From contig JACPFW010000013.1 of the NCBI GenBank assembly GCA_016182795.1, positions 1 to 52,433 of the forward strand: a DNA stretch of 52,433 nucleotides, in the 5' to 3' direction. The stretch comes from Gemmatimonadota bacterium. GTDB lineage: Bacteria > Gemmatimonadota > Gemmatimonadetes > Gemmatimonadales > Gemmatimonadaceae. Within the stretch, counting starts at the first letter, position 1; the number at the start of each line of letters is the position of its first letter. Below the pieces are notes generated by a model. That model ran no database searches and was not told where the DNA came from. It saw nothing but the letters and a program-made list of their open reading frames with translations. A program made the translations under genes and the position numbers. Shown here piece after piece: positions 6,833 through 16,091 of this stretch.

Positions 6833-8209
6833 ATGCGAGCCAAGGTCACGAAGCGCCTCGTTGAGAGCATCAAGCCCGCCGAGCACGACCAGAAGGTCTG
6901 GGACACTGAGGTGCCAGGCTTCGGCGTGAAGGTCACCCCGAGCGGACGCCGGGTGTACGTGCTGCAGTACTGGGCGCCCGGTCGCGATCGCGAGAAGCGC
7001 ACCTATACCCTCGGCGCGCACGGGATGCCCATCGTGCGCACGCGGAACGGAGTGGAGGAGACGCGCGACCTCACCGCGGAGCTGGCCCGGGCGCTCGCCC
7101 GTGAGGCGCGCGCGGACATCCAGCGCGGCGCCGATCCAGCCGGCGCGAAGGCGCGCGCGCGCCGGGCCCTCAAGGATCGCACGTTGGCAGTGCTCAGCGT
7201 GCCATACCTCGAGGAGCAGGCCGCCAAGCGCAAGGCATCCACCGCCGCCGAATACGCCCGCATCTTCAAGGTGGCCCTGTGCCCTGAACTCGGGACCACC
7301 ATCGTGGAGGCCATCCACGTGGCGGATGTCGCGACGCTGCACCACAAGCTGCGCAAGACGCCGATTCAGGCCAACCGCACCATCGCGGTACTCGGGGCAT
7401 TCCTCAACTGGTGCGCGAAGCGGGGGTATCGCGCGCGCGGGTTGAACCCGTGCAGCGACGTAGAGCGCTACGCGGAGCACGCGCGCGAGCGGTTCCTCAC
7501 CGGCGAGGAGCTGGCGCGGCTGGGCGATGCGCTGCGCACGGCGGAGACCACAGGGCTCCGGCCGGCGCCGAGGGATCGCAAGAAGCCGAAGAGCGAGGCC
7601 ACCAAGAAGCACCGGACGAAGAAGTGGGATGCGACCAAGCCGGCGAACCCCTACGCCGTTGCCGCCATCCGGTTCATGCTGCTCACCGGTTGGCGCTCGA
7701 TCGAGGCGCGGTCGCTGCGCTGGGACGCAGTGAACCTCGAGCGGGGCGCCGCGACGCTCGCGGACACGAAGACCGGCAAGAGCGAGCGCGCGCTCGGCGT
7801 GCCCGCTGTCGCGATGCTGCGCGCGTTGCCGCGCATGGAGCGGTCGCCGTATGTCTTCCCGGGGACGGATCCCCAGCGGCCGCTCCCTCAACTGCGGCAG
7901 CTCTGGAACGCCGCCCGCTACGCGGCGAAGCTCGAGGGCGTGCGCCTACATGACATCCGGCATACGGCGGCGAGCCACGCGATCGGCGGCGGCCTGTCCC
8001 TCTACGTCACCGGCAAGCTGCTCGGTCACAAGGACCAAGCGACCACGCAGCGCTACGCCCACCTCGCCGATGATGTGCAGAAGCGCGCAGCGGATGACAT
8101 GGCGAACACCATCGCTGCGGCGCTCGAGGGGACCACGGCGAAGGTGCTCCCCATGAAGCGCGCCGCCGGCGCGGGCCGCGGTCGCCGCGAAGCGGGCGCG
8201 CGCCGATGA
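6833..8209 (+). CDS. int: Tyrosine recombinase / phage-type integrase
   Basis: A 458-residue integrase with an N-terminal arm-binding domain of the DUF4102 type (about 1-75; PGFGVKVTPSGRRVYVLQY), a core-binding SAM-like domain, and a C-terminal catalytic domain. Catalytic residues are visible: Arg in TGWRSIEARSL (about 287), Lys in TKTGKSERAL, HDIRH (about 373-377), His in LLGHKD (about 399) and the nucleophile Tyr in QRYAHL (about 408). It should cut and join at the tRNA-Gln core. Lys/Arg-rich inserts (KKPKSEATKKHRTKKWD) occur before the catalytic domain. The ribosome site AGGAG is close to the ATG. Confidence 0.95.
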   Translation: MRAKVTKRLVESIKPAEHDQKVWDTEVPGFGVKVTPSGRRVYVLQYWAPGRDREKRTYTLGAHGMPIVRTRNGVEETRDLTAELARALAREARADIQRGADPAGAKARARRALKDRTLAVLSVPYLEEQAAKRKASTAAEYARIFKVALCPELGTTIVEAIHVADVATLHHKLRKTPIQANRTIAVLGAFLNWCAKRGYRARGLNPCSDVERYAEHARERFLTGEELARLGDALRTAETTGLRPAPRDRKKPKSEATKKHRTKKWDATKPANPYAVAAIRFMLLTGWRSIEARSLRWDAVNLERGAATLADTKTGKSERALGVPAVAMLRALPRMERSPYVFPGTDPQRPLPQLRQLWNAARYAAKLEGVRLHDIRHTAASHAIGGGLSLYVTGKLLGHKDQATTQRYAHLADDVQKRAADDMANTIAAALEGTTAKVLPMKRAAGAGRGRREAGARR

Positions 8210-8658
8210 CCCGCGTCCTTGAGTTCCCCGGCGCCGTGACGCCGGCCAGCACCCGCGAAGCGGCGGCACCTTCACACCCAGTCGATTGGTTCACGCGCGG
8301 TCGCGTGGCCGCCGTGCAGGACCTTCTCGCGCACACGCACGAGGCGGAGGAGGTCGCGCGGCTCACGCAGCGACAGCACGAGCTCGCCGCCCCGGCCGCG
8401 CACGCGCGGGCCATGGGGGCATCCGAGGACGCGCGCGCGCCACGGCTATCGATGGCCGCCCCTGCCCTGGCGCGCGGGGTCTACGAAGCGCCGTACTATG
8501 ACGCGACCGGCGCCGTGATGCTGTTCGCCGTGACGGAGAGCGGTCGGCAACTCTCGTGCTACCGCGCGTGCACCGATGAGGACTACACGCGGTTGCACGC
8601 GCAGCTCTGGCACGAGCTCGACCAGCACGACCCGCCGGGGCTGCGACTCGAGCGGTAG
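8206..8658 (+). CDS. Hypothetical protein translationally coupled to integrase
   Basis: A 150-residue protein whose ATG overlaps the integrase stop (ATGA), so it is probably translated from the same message. It is Ala/His/Arg-rich with a helical middle (AAVQDLLAHTHEAEEVARLTQ) and a more ordered C-terminal half (YYDATGAVMLFAVTESGRQLSCYRA). It has no signal peptide, membrane helix or known motif. Coupling to int hints at a role in recombination or its control, but this is only positional evidence. Confidence 0.6.
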   Translation: MTRVLEFPGAVTPASTREAAAPSHPVDWFTRGRVAAVQDLLAHTHEAEEVARLTQRQHELAAPAAHARAMGASEDARAPRLSMAAPALARGVYEAPYYDATGAVMLFAVTESGRQLSCYRACTDEDYTRLHAQLWHELDQHDPPGLRLER

Positions 8659-8718
8659 ACAGCGCGCGTTCGCAGCACGGTTGGCGTGGGGCTGGGCGTG
8701 GGGTACCTAGCACTATAC

Positions 8719-8857
8719 TTGTGCTTCCTCCGTGCACGTGTATCTTGGTGGCGTGCCGCAGTAGACCGCATCATCGCGCGCACAGACAACTAGCACGCCG
8801 GTTCGAGGCCGGCCTGATGGCGACTCCCTGAGTCGCTATCTGGCCGGCCTTTTTGTT
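8719..8857 (+). ncRNA. Candidate small RNA with its own promoter and terminator
   Basis: A promoter-like pair, TTGTGC (8719-8724) and TATCTT (8741-8746) with 16-bp spacing, precedes about 100 nt without an open frame, ending in the strong terminator at 8806-8857. The transcript would begin near 8753. A hairpin like a tRNA T arm (GCCGG-TTCGAGG-CCGGC) lies in it. The alternative is simply a 3' terminator for the integrase operon. The promoter match is moderate. Confidence 0.3.
8806..8857 (+). terminator. Rho-independent terminator
   Basis: AGGCCGGCC (8806-8814) pairs with GGCCGGCCT (8842-8850), enclosing a second stem GCGACT/AGTCGC, and is followed by TTTTTGTTT. It ends the int-ORF150 transcript or the small RNA proposed upstream. 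Confidence 0.85.
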
Positions 8858-8884
8858 TGCCCCTACCCCCAGAGGATAGCGCGC

Positions 8885-9085
8885 ATGACTGCATCCGCAC
8901 CGACACCCACGCCGACAGGCCTGCTGCGGCTCCCCGAGGTGCTGCAGCGGGTCGGCGTGTCAGAGTCCACCTGGCGCCACCGGGTGAACAGCGGCATCGC
9001 CCCGCAGGCTGTCCCGCTCGGCGCGCGCGCCGTTGCATGGCGCGCAGCCGACATCGACGCCTATGTCCTCGCCCACACCCCGTAG
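8885..9085 (+). CDS. AlpA/MerR-like helix-turn-helix protein (possible excisionase)
   Basis: The 66-residue product is a single DNA-binding domain: LLRLPEVLQRVGVSESTWRHRVNSG, then VAWRAADIDAYV, the pattern of AlpA/excisionase-type MerR-like domains where 'R-x-x-D-I-D-x-W/Y' closes the fold. Such proteins control integrase expression or excision. The ATG has an AGAGGA site about eight bases upstream and follows the terminator, so it probably opens the next transcript. Two further proteins of this type lie at 16201 and 16524. Confidence 0.7.
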   Translation: MTASAPTPTPTGLLRLPEVLQRVGVSESTWRHRVNSGIAPQAVPLGARAVAWRAADIDAYVLAHTP

Positions 9086-9110
9086 GTCCCCATCCACACC
9101 GAGGTACCCC

Positions 9111-9461
9111 GTGAGCAAGACCGTACTCCTGTCCACCCTCGATGAACGCTGTCCAGACCTGCAGCTCGCCGATGGCCGCACGGTCCCCATTCGAGAGATT
9201 GACGGCAGCGGCATGCAGATGCTGCAATCCATGAGCGACCCCGAGACCGGCACGCGCGTGACGTACTGGGATGTTGCGGTGCGTATCCTCCCGGACCTGC
9301 CGGAAGCGGAGGTCCGCGCGATGACGCTCAGCCAGGTCGCGCATCTGGTGTCCATCGCGTGCGGGTCCGCCCTCAAGGTGCTGGACGCATTGGGGGAATC
9401 GCCGGCGCCGGCGACAGCGGGAACGCCGGTGCCGCCCCCCGAGATCCCGTCGGCTACATGA
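9111..9461 (+). CDS. Tail assembly chaperone, gpG-like
   Basis: A GTG start with GAGG seven bases upstream gives 116 residues (VSKTVLLSTLDERCPDLQLADG...). The composition and size fit a siphophage tail chaperone, and the position just before an overlapping small gene and the tape measure matches lambda G, G-T, H. The C-terminus is Pro/Ala-rich and ends at TGA 9459-9461, overlapping the next ATG. A run of six cytosines at 9435-9440 sits in a possible -1 slip site near the end. The assignment rests on gene order more than on sequence. Confidence 0.5.
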   Translation: MSKTVLLSTLDERCPDLQLADGRTVPIREIDGSGMQMLQSMSDPETGTRVTYWDVAVRILPDLPEAEVRAMTLSQVAHLVSIACGSALKVLDALGESPAPATAGTPVPPPEIPSAT

Positions 9462-9775
9462 TCGCGCGCGTCGCTCGTGGATACGCCCAGGCGCCGCTCG
9501 CTGTCGCGCGCGCGCCGTTCGCCGAGACGGCGTGGGCTGCTCTCCAGCTCGCGACGCTCGAGCGCGTGGATGCGCTCACGCGGGACAGCGAGGCACTCCA
9601 TGCGGCGACGCGGAACGCGCTGGCCTTCCATGAGCCGAGGAAGCTCGAAGAGGAGCGACGGGCGCTGCTCCAGCTCGTGCGTCCGCAGGTCTCCGCGAGT
9701 GATGCGAAGGCGCGCGCGCTGCGACTCGTCCGGTCCGGCGCGATGAACGATCTCGAGGGAGGAACCCCCGCATGA
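9458..9775 (+). CDS. Tail chaperone T-like protein
   Basis: A 105-residue protein starting at an ATG that overlaps the stop of the previous gene, in the -1 frame relative to it. The open frame extends upstream to 9359, so a -1 frameshift could also join the two as a G-T fusion. The sequence is helical and charged (HEPRKLEEERRALLQLVRPQ). Its stop overlaps the tape measure start (ATGA). The position argues for the T half of a tail assembly chaperone, which binds the tape measure during assembly. Confidence 0.5.
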   Translation: MIARVARGYAQAPLAVARAPFAETAWAALQLATLERVDALTRDSEALHAATRNALAFHEPRKLEEERRALLQLVRPQVSASDAKARALRLVRSGAMNDLEGGTPA

Positions 9776-11322
9776 CCGCACCCGTCAGAACGGTCGCCGT
9801 GAACTTCCAAGCGCAGGGCGTGCCCGAGGTTCAGGCCGCCACGCGCACGGTGCAGCGCGCCACCGAGGGGTTGGGCGTCGCCCAGCAGAACGCGACCCGC
9901 GGTCTCGTGGCATCTGTCACCGGCGTTTCGCAACGTTACGCGCAGGCGTCACTCCACATCGCGGCCGCCACGGAGACGATGGCGCGCATGGGTCGCGTGT
10001 CCGGTGAGGCAGGCCGACAAGTGATCGCGCAGGTGTCCAACATCGCCTTTGCGTTCGGTCCCACCGGCGCCCTCGTGGGCGCCGTGGGTATCGCGACCAT
10101 GGCGATCATTGGGCTGTTCGATCGAACCAAGCGAGAGGCGAAGGCCGCCGCGGAAGCTGCCCTGTCGGCCTTCAACCGGATCGCGAGCGGCAACGCGTCC
10201 GGTACGCGAGGCGCGATAGCGGATCTCACGTTCGGTGATCGCAAGATCGGCAAGGATGCCACGCCCGAACAGTTAGGCCTCCTCCGGCTGACGGAACGGA
10301 ACATCGCGCTGCGCGGGCAGTTGAACGCGGCCAGCGGTCTCCTCTCTCGCCGAGAGCTCATCGGCGAGATCAAGGAGACCGATGCAGCGATCGCCGGCAT
10401 CAACCGGCGGATCAGGGAATACAGCGACGAGCTGCAAAAGCAGATGAAGGCGGAGCAGAACGCCGCCGCGGCCACCCGCGATGCGGCGGCCGCGCTCACC
10501 GCGAAGAAGACCGCAGCCGACGCGGCGGCCGCTGCGCGCCGGAGTCACTTCCTCACCGCCCTGCTCGATGCGCAGGCCGAGGTGCGGCGAGAGCGCGGCA
10601 AGAATCCCTACGGTGCTGGCGACAACCTGACATGGCGCGCGGGTGGGGCGGTCGACATTCCCACGCCGGGAATCACGCCGCTCGAGAACCCGACCCCCCG
10701 AATCGACGCTGAATTCAGTCAGACGCTCAAGAACCTCGAGGGGCGCGCGAAAGCGATGGCCAGTAGCGTCTCCCTCGAGATCGCAGAGGCGATGCGATCG
10801 ACCTACTCGAAGCTCTCCAACATCATCGCCGAAGGCATCGCCAGCGCGATCGCCGGCGGGATCATCGCGGCCATGGCGGACGGGGACATCCAGTCCGCGG
10901 CTCGGCAGTGGGGGGACATGATGATCGGGGTGATGGCGCGCGCGGTGGCCGACTGGGCGCTGCAGACGCAGGTCTTCGCGAAGGCGATGGCGGCCATCCA
11001 GCAGTTCATGACCCTGCATCCCCTGGCTGCGGCGGCGGCCGCGGCGGCGCTGTACGTCGCCGCGCGCGCCGTGTCGCGAGGCGGTAGCGGCCGCTACAGC
11101 AGCAGCCTTGGCGGCATCGGCGGATCAGCCCTGTCGGCGGGAGCGATGGGAGGCGGGGACCAGATCACGCGCATCCTCTGGGGCACCAACTCCACCAGCC
11201 TGGCGGCGGGCCTGACACCTCGCGCGGCGACGAGCATCACGGTCATTGGCCCGAACGACCCGTCGGCGCAAGCCGCCATTCAGCGGATCATGCAGAACGC
11301 CGATCGTCGGGGACGCACGTGA
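9772..11322 (+). CDS. Phage tail tape measure protein
   Basis: A 516-residue protein. It has an early Ala/Gln-rich helical region, a hydrophobic stretch typical of tape measures (FGPTGALVGAVGIATMAIIG, about 95-115), a long helical middle (ETDAAIAGINRRIREYSDEL..., then Ala-rich coiled coil), and more hydrophobic helices (IIAEGIASAIAGGIIAAMA, about 350-370). The tail is Gly/Ser-rich. Tape measures set tail length and line the tube; this length would predict a short tail. It overlaps the preceding gene by ATGA and is followed by the tail-tip gene. Confidence 0.75.
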   Translation: MTAPVRTVAVNFQAQGVPEVQAATRTVQRATEGLGVAQQNATRGLVASVTGVSQRYAQASLHIAAATETMARMGRVSGEAGRQVIAQVSNIAFAFGPTGALVGAVGIATMAIIGLFDRTKREAKAAAEAALSAFNRIASGNASGTRGAIADLTFGDRKIGKDATPEQLGLLRLTERNIALRGQLNAASGLLSRRELIGEIKETDAAIAGINRRIREYSDELQKQMKAEQNAAAATRDAAAALTAKKTAADAAAAARRSHFLTALLDAQAEVRRERGKNPYGAGDNLTWRAGGAVDIPTPGITPLENPTPRIDAEFSQTLKNLEGRAKAMASSVSLEIAEAMRSTYSKLSNIIAEGIASAIAGGIIAAMADGDIQSAARQWGDMMIGVMARAVADWALQTQVFAKAMAAIQQFMTLHPLAAAAAAAALYVAARAVSRGGSGRYSSSLGGIGGSALSAGAMGGGDQITRILWGTNSTSLAAGLTPRAATSITVIGPNDPSAQAAIQRIMQNADRRGRT

Positions 11323-11361
11323 TGCGCCCGCGCGCCTGCCCCGATCACGGGAGGACTCGTC

Positions 11362-14300
11362 GTGCAGCTTGAGTATCGTCTGCGCATCCGCGACGCGTCG
11401 ACCAGCCTGAACCCTGAGGGCACGACCGACGCACTCACCTTCACGTCGATTGCGGGCGGCACCAATCCGTACATCAGTGAGGTGCCCTCGGGGGATGGGG
11501 CTGAGTTCAATCCCCTGACGGGAAGTGTGCGCGAGGGCGCGTACACCGTGCGCGTCATCGACCCCATCACCGGGACCGATGGCACCGGCACGATCCGCCT
11601 GATCACCAATGCGCTCGAGGACGCCGGCTACCGCCAGCAGCTCCTCTCGCGCCGCTGCTATGTCGAGTTCCGGCAGAACGGCGGCGCCTGGCAGACGCTC
11701 ACCGCGGGCTATCTCACGAGCATCCGGCTGGTCAGCGCGCTCGAGTACGAGTTCGCGATCGGCGACAGCCGGCGGATCGGACTCAACCGGAAGATCTTCA
11801 CGGGTGGGCTGCCATCCGGCGCGGGGCGCGGCTGCCTCTTCGGCGGCCCGATCATCAACGGCTTCCTCAACATCGAGGACCGCGGCGGGTGGACGTTCCG
11901 CGTCGTCGACGTCAGCAGCCGGCAGATCGCCTGCACCTTCGTCAGTGGCTACGCGGACTCGCACGCGGCGACCACCACCAAGGTGAAGGAGGCCAAGCGC
12001 CAGCCGAAGGACTCGCATATCGCCCCGATGGATGCGCAGGCGCTCAAGTACGTCGCAGACACCACGCTCCCGGGGATGACGAGCAAGCGCGCCTATCCAG
12101 GGCTCCGACTCAAGCTCTCCGTGAATGGCGTCGCGAACGCCGGCGCCCACGTGCCGGTCCCCGCCGTTCGCATCATCGGTGGCGAGCAGCTCGTGTCCGA
12201 CGTCCCGCGCATCCCCGACCATGCCTTGGTCTTCCAGTGGGACACCACGGCTGGCGGCGCCGCGCCGGCGGTGGGGGACATCCTCCGTGTGCACTGTTTC
12301 GTCGATGCGGTCAGCGAGGACAGCCCCGTGTACGTCGACGCGCACCCGGTGGATATCCTCACCGCGCTCTGGGATGACAGTGATCCTGCCGTGCAGTATC
12401 CGTCACCGATTCCCTATGACGCGGTCAGCGCCGCCGCCGTGAAGGCGCGCATCGGCGCCGATGTCCGACTCGCCCTGCGCATCACAGAGCCACAGACGCT
12501 GGATGATTTCATTCAGCGTGCGATCTTCGCGCCGTTCGGAGTCTCGGCCCGATGGAACGCCAGCGGTCAGCTCGAGCTCTTCCACACCCGGCTGAAGGAT
12601 GCGGGCACGCCGGCGCTGACCATCAACACCGCCGACCTGCGCTCCGCCGACCCGGTCATCTTTGACGTATCTGAGGCGAGCGTCGTGACCGGCCTCACGA
12701 TCGGGCAGGAGGTTTACAAGCCTGCACCAGAGGGCGCGACCGATGCCGCGCTGCCGAGCGACGGCATTCTCGTCGCGCGGCAGCGGGTCGTCAGTCAGCA
12801 GGCGGATGCGACGGCGTTCGGCACGAAAGAGGTCACGATCGAGATCCCGGGCATGGTGCACCTTGTCGACTCCACGGAGAGCGACATGTCCGCGCTCGTC
12901 GCCGCGACGGCGCTGGAGATGTTCGATCGCTTCGGCCGTGGCGCCCCAAGCGCAGAGGTAGACCTCCTGGCGACCGCGGCGGCGGCGGCGGCCAAGATCG
13001 GCGACGAGCTCTACCTGCAGGCGCCGCACTATCCCAATCGCAACTATCGTGTGGGGGAGTCGAGCGTCGGCGCGCGCATCATGCAGCTCGTGCAACGCAC
13101 GGAGGCCCCTGAGGGGCCACGGTTCAAGCTCGTGGACGCGGGGCTCGCGCAGCAGCCGGTCGTGCCCGCCGCCGTGATCACCGTCGCCGCCAGCGGGTCC
13201 GACCCGCGCACGGTCGCGGAATTCACGATCACCAACGCCGCGGCCATCAATGCCACGGCGGTGCTGATCGTTGCGGTGGAGTGGGCCACTGGCGCGCTCA
13301 GCCCCGCCGGCAACGGGCAAGACTTCGCCCGCTACGCGGCGGCGAGCTGCCCCACGGCAGCGGTTCCGCTCCCGCCCGTCACGCCGGGGAGCAAAGTCTG
13401 GGTACGCGCGCGCACCGAGCAGGCTGGTCGACGTCCCTCCGCGTGGACCGCATGGAGCAGCGTGACCCTCACCGCCATGACGGCGCCGTCAGCGTTGGCT
13501 GTGTCGAGCATCAAGAAGACGGCCGCGACGCTGACCTGGACGAACGGCTCAGCCACCGACGATGTCGAAGTCTTCGTCTACGAGGGCGCGGCGCCGCCGG
13601 CCGACTGGCGGTTGTATCGCGTGGCTCGGTTGGCGGCCGGTTCCACTCGCACCGTCGTGCGGTCGCTCGCGGGACCGGGCATCACGTACCAGGTGGCCGT
13701 CTGCCACGTGACGGCCAGCGGCCAGCGCTCGACGTTCGCGACTGCGTCGGTCACCACCAATAGCACGCTCGACGGCTGCCCGCGCCCCGCCGGCATGTTT
13801 GTCATGGCGAACCGTGAGAGCGCAGCAGGCGTCACCGGCATCGCCCTCGCGCTGTGGGCGGCCGACACCACGCTCGACATCGCTATTGAGCGCGCGCCCG
13901 ACAGCGGCGGCTCGCCCGGAGCGTTCGTAGAGATCGCGCGCGTGCCGGGTACCACGTCCGTGTTCGTGGACGAGCTGCCCAGCGACGGCGCCATCTACTG
14001 GTATCAGATCCGCCACAGCGCCGGCGGGCTCGGCGACAGCAGCTACACCGCCGCCCAGAGTGGCACGCCGGGCGGGATCCCGGCCGGGCTCGTGCGGCCG
14101 CCGGCCGTGGATCCGATCATCGAAGTCTCCGACACCCAGACCGGCACGACAGGCACGACCACGCTGACGGTCACCGACCCGCAGGGTCGGGTGACGCTCG
14201 TCGAGTTCCGCACGCAGACCGATCCGGCCGCCTGGAGTGCCTGGACGCCCGATGCCTCGGTGCCATACAGCACGACGGTGACCATTCCCACGGGTTCAGG

Positions 14301-15738
14301 CCAGTGGGCGCGCATCGGCTATCGCGTGACCGGGTACGATGGCCTAGGGACCGAGCGCGTTGTCGCCGCCGGTACCGAGCTGTTCGACCTCAATACCTCG
14401 TCGGACATCACGGTCATCGATATCAGCTTCACGCACGACGGCGCCGCGATCGTGAAGGTCACCGGCGACAGCGACACCGCCTCCATCAGGGTGGCCGTGT
14501 CGACGTCCGCCTATCCGGCGGCAGCCACGGTGCGCGCGGCCACCGCGCAGAACACCCGCCAGTACGAGGCGACGTTCCCCGGCCCGTACAATATCGGCAC
14601 GCGCCTCTATGTGTCGGCGTTCGGCTACACCGCCGCCGGGGGCGGTGGGACCGAGAGTGACAAGATGGACTTCTCCGCGGTGCGTGAAGGACAGGACGTG
14701 CGCGTGCAGGAGAAGCTCAGCGAGAGCGGCACCACCGGCACGGTGCAGCTCATCACCACGGACCCCAACGGCCGTATCTCGGCGTGGGAGTACCGCACGC
14801 AGACGGGGCGCGGCGCGTGGTCGGCGTGGGCGGCGATGACCAATACGTCGCCAAACAACTACGAGGCCTCGGTCACGATCGGGGAGAAGGTGCCCAGCAA
14901 GATCGGCTGGCGCATCATCGGCACATCTCTGACCGGACAGATCGGCGTCGGCTTGTTTGAGAACGTCGTCACGTTCGCGATGGGGCCCGTGCCGATGGAG
15001 CCCGTCATCGAGGCTACGGTGCGCGAGGACGGCAAGGTCGACGTGGCCGTGATCGGAGACAGCGACACTGCCTCGCTGCAGGTCGGCTTCTCCACGGTCA
15101 GCCAGGCGGCCGCTGATGCGGCGCTCGGATCGACGGTCAACGCGCGGCAGACGGTCTTCTCATACGTCGGCACGCTCACACTGGGGCAGCAAGGCTACGT
15201 GTCAGTGAAAGCGTTCAGCGGCACGGGAGCGAGCGGGTCAGGCTCCATCGTGGCCCAGGCGCAGGTGTACGGCTACAACGGTGCGAAGAACGCGAAGCTG
15301 ATGAACCTCAGCGCAGGGCACGCGCGCGGGTACGAAGACTCGAACGTCGTGCAGAGCAGCGGCTACTGCTACGCGAGTCGACTCGCGTCAGAGACCTTCA
15401 GCATGGCGGTGCTCGACTTCGAGCTGCCGGAAGGCTGCACGATCACCGCGGTCGAGACCAACCTCTATGACGACGGGTCGATGGGCACGCGCGCGAAGAC
15501 GATTCTCTGGCGTCTCGATTCGGCCGGCGCGTACACCGACCTGACCCCAAGCCCGTTGACTGCCGGAACTTCGGGCTGGCAGCAGATCGGCGTCAGTGGC
15601 CTGTCGGAATCCACGACGGGGAATCGCTACATGCTCATCACCTACTTCTATCCGGCCACGAGCGGTACGCAGGACAGCCAACGCATGGCCGGCGGCAAGA
15701 TCACCTACAACTCCCCCAACACCGGGCGCACGCTATGA
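11362..15738 (+). CDS. Large tail-tip / host-specificity protein (gpJ-like)
   Basis: A 1458-residue protein from a GTG with a GGGAGGA site. The N-terminal 600 or so residues look like a hub/baseplate domain (for example TLDDFIQRAIFAPFGVSARWNASG). Fibronectin-III-like domains follow at about 600-910, then two copies of a two-domain unit of about 196 residues (starting near 919 and 1114), each with a 'TGTTGTxxLxxTDPxGR' strand and a 'GDSDTAS' strand. A C-terminal jelly-roll-like domain of about 150 residues comes last. This architecture fits a receptor-contacting tail tip such as lambda J. Its position right after the tape measure supports this. Confidence 0.7.
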   Translation: MQLEYRLRIRDASTSLNPEGTTDALTFTSIAGGTNPYISEVPSGDGAEFNPLTGSVREGAYTVRVIDPITGTDGTGTIRLITNALEDAGYRQQLLSRRCYVEFRQNGGAWQTLTAGYLTSIRLVSALEYEFAIGDSRRIGLNRKIFTGGLPSGAGRGCLFGGPIINGFLNIEDRGGWTFRVVDVSSRQIACTFVSGYADSHAATTTKVKEAKRQPKDSHIAPMDAQALKYVADTTLPGMTSKRAYPGLRLKLSVNGVANAGAHVPVPAVRIIGGEQLVSDVPRIPDHALVFQWDTTAGGAAPAVGDILRVHCFVDAVSEDSPVYVDAHPVDILTALWDDSDPAVQYPSPIPYDAVSAAAVKARIGADVRLALRITEPQTLDDFIQRAIFAPFGVSARWNASGQLELFHTRLKDAGTPALTINTADLRSADPVIFDVSEASVVTGLTIGQEVYKPAPEGATDAALPSDGILVARQRVVSQQADATAFGTKEVTIEIPGMVHLVDSTESDMSALVAATALEMFDRFGRGAPSAEVDLLATAAAAAAKIGDELYLQAPHYPNRNYRVGESSVGARIMQLVQRTEAPEGPRFKLVDAGLAQQPVVPAAVITVAASGSDPRTVAEFTITNAAAINATAVLIVAVEWATGALSPAGNGQDFARYAAASCPTAAVPLPPVTPGSKVWVRARTEQAGRRPSAWTAWSSVTLTAMTAPSALAVSSIKKTAATLTWTNGSATDDVEVFVYEGAAPPADWRLYRVARLAAGSTRTVVRSLAGPGITYQVAVCHVTASGQRSTFATASVTTNSTLDGCPRPAGMFVMANRESAAGVTGIALALWAADTTLDIAIERAPDSGGSPGAFVEIARVPGTTSVFVDELPSDGAIYWYQIRHSAGGLGDSSYTAAQSGTPGGIPAGLVRPPAVDPIIEVSDTQTGTTGTTTLTVTDPQGRVTLVEFRTQTDPAAWSAWTPDASVPYSTTVTIPTGSGQWARIGYRVTGYDGLGTERVVAAGTELFDLNTSSDITVIDISFTHDGAAIVKVTGDSDTASIRVAVSTSAYPAAATVRAATAQNTRQYEATFPGPYNIGTRLYVSAFGYTAAGGGGTESDKMDFSAVREGQDVRVQEKLSESGTTGTVQLITTDPNGRISAWEYRTQTGRGAWSAWAAMTNTSPNNYEASVTIGEKVPSKIGWRIIGTSLTGQIGVGLFENVVTFAMGPVPMEPVIEATVREDGKVDVAVIGDSDTASLQVGFSTVSQAAADAALGSTVNARQTVFSYVGTLTLGQQGYVSVKAFSGTGASGSGSIVAQAQVYGYNGAKNAKLMNLSAGHARGYEDSNVVQSSGYCYASRLASETFSMAVLDFELPEGCTITAVETNLYDDGSMGTRAKTILWRLDSAGAYTDLTPSPLTAGTSGWQQIGVSGLSESTTGNRYMLITYFYPATSGTQDSQRMAGGKITYNSPNTGRTL

Positions 15739-16091
15739 CGAACGAATCAAGAGCTTTCTTCGAAGCGGTGGCTCCGCCGGATGGGGAGCGCTGTTCTGCC
15801 CTCACCGATCGACTCTACGCGGACGTCTCCCCGCTGCATGAACTCGCCGCCGCGGCGCGGGTGCGGCTCGTACACCTGCGCTTAGCACTCGCCAAGGCCA
15901 ATGCCACCGAGGAGGACGTGGGTGTCTACGGCAAGTTCGAAGCGTTCCGCCAGGCATTCGATGCCATGGAGCGCGAGCTGTCCACGCTCGTGACGGCCGC
16001 GCAACTGCTGGGGGATATCTCCTACCAGATCGATGGCATGGGCATCGACGTGCCAGCACAGCTCGCCGCCGCCCCTCCCGTCGCACCGTGA
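15735..16091 (+). CDS. Hypothetical protein coupled to the tail-tip gene
   Basis: A 118-residue, mostly helical, soluble protein (HELAAAARVRLVHLRLALAKA, FRQAFDAMERELSTLVTAAQLL). Its ATG overlaps the stop of the tail-tip gene (ATGA), so it is probably translated from the same message and may be a small tail accessory or chaperone. There is no signal peptide, membrane helix or recognised family. Confidence 0.6.
   Translation: MTNESRAFFEAVAPPDGERCSALTDRLYADVSPLHELAAAARVRLVHLRLALAKANATEEDVGVYGKFEAFRQAFDAMERELSTLVTAAQLLGDISYQIDGMGIDVPAQLAAAPPVAP

Noticed and set aside
8797..8813. T-arm-like hairpin GCCGG-TTCGAGG-CCGGC, suggesting a tRNA
   Set aside because: No matching acceptor stem, anticodon arm or D arm could be drawn in the neighbouring sequence, and the right half belongs to the terminator stem.
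9772..15738. Contractile injection system or R-type tailocin
   Set aside because: No sheath, tube, baseplate wedge or AAA+ protein is present; the order chaperone pair, tape measure, large tip protein fits a non-contractile siphophage tail.
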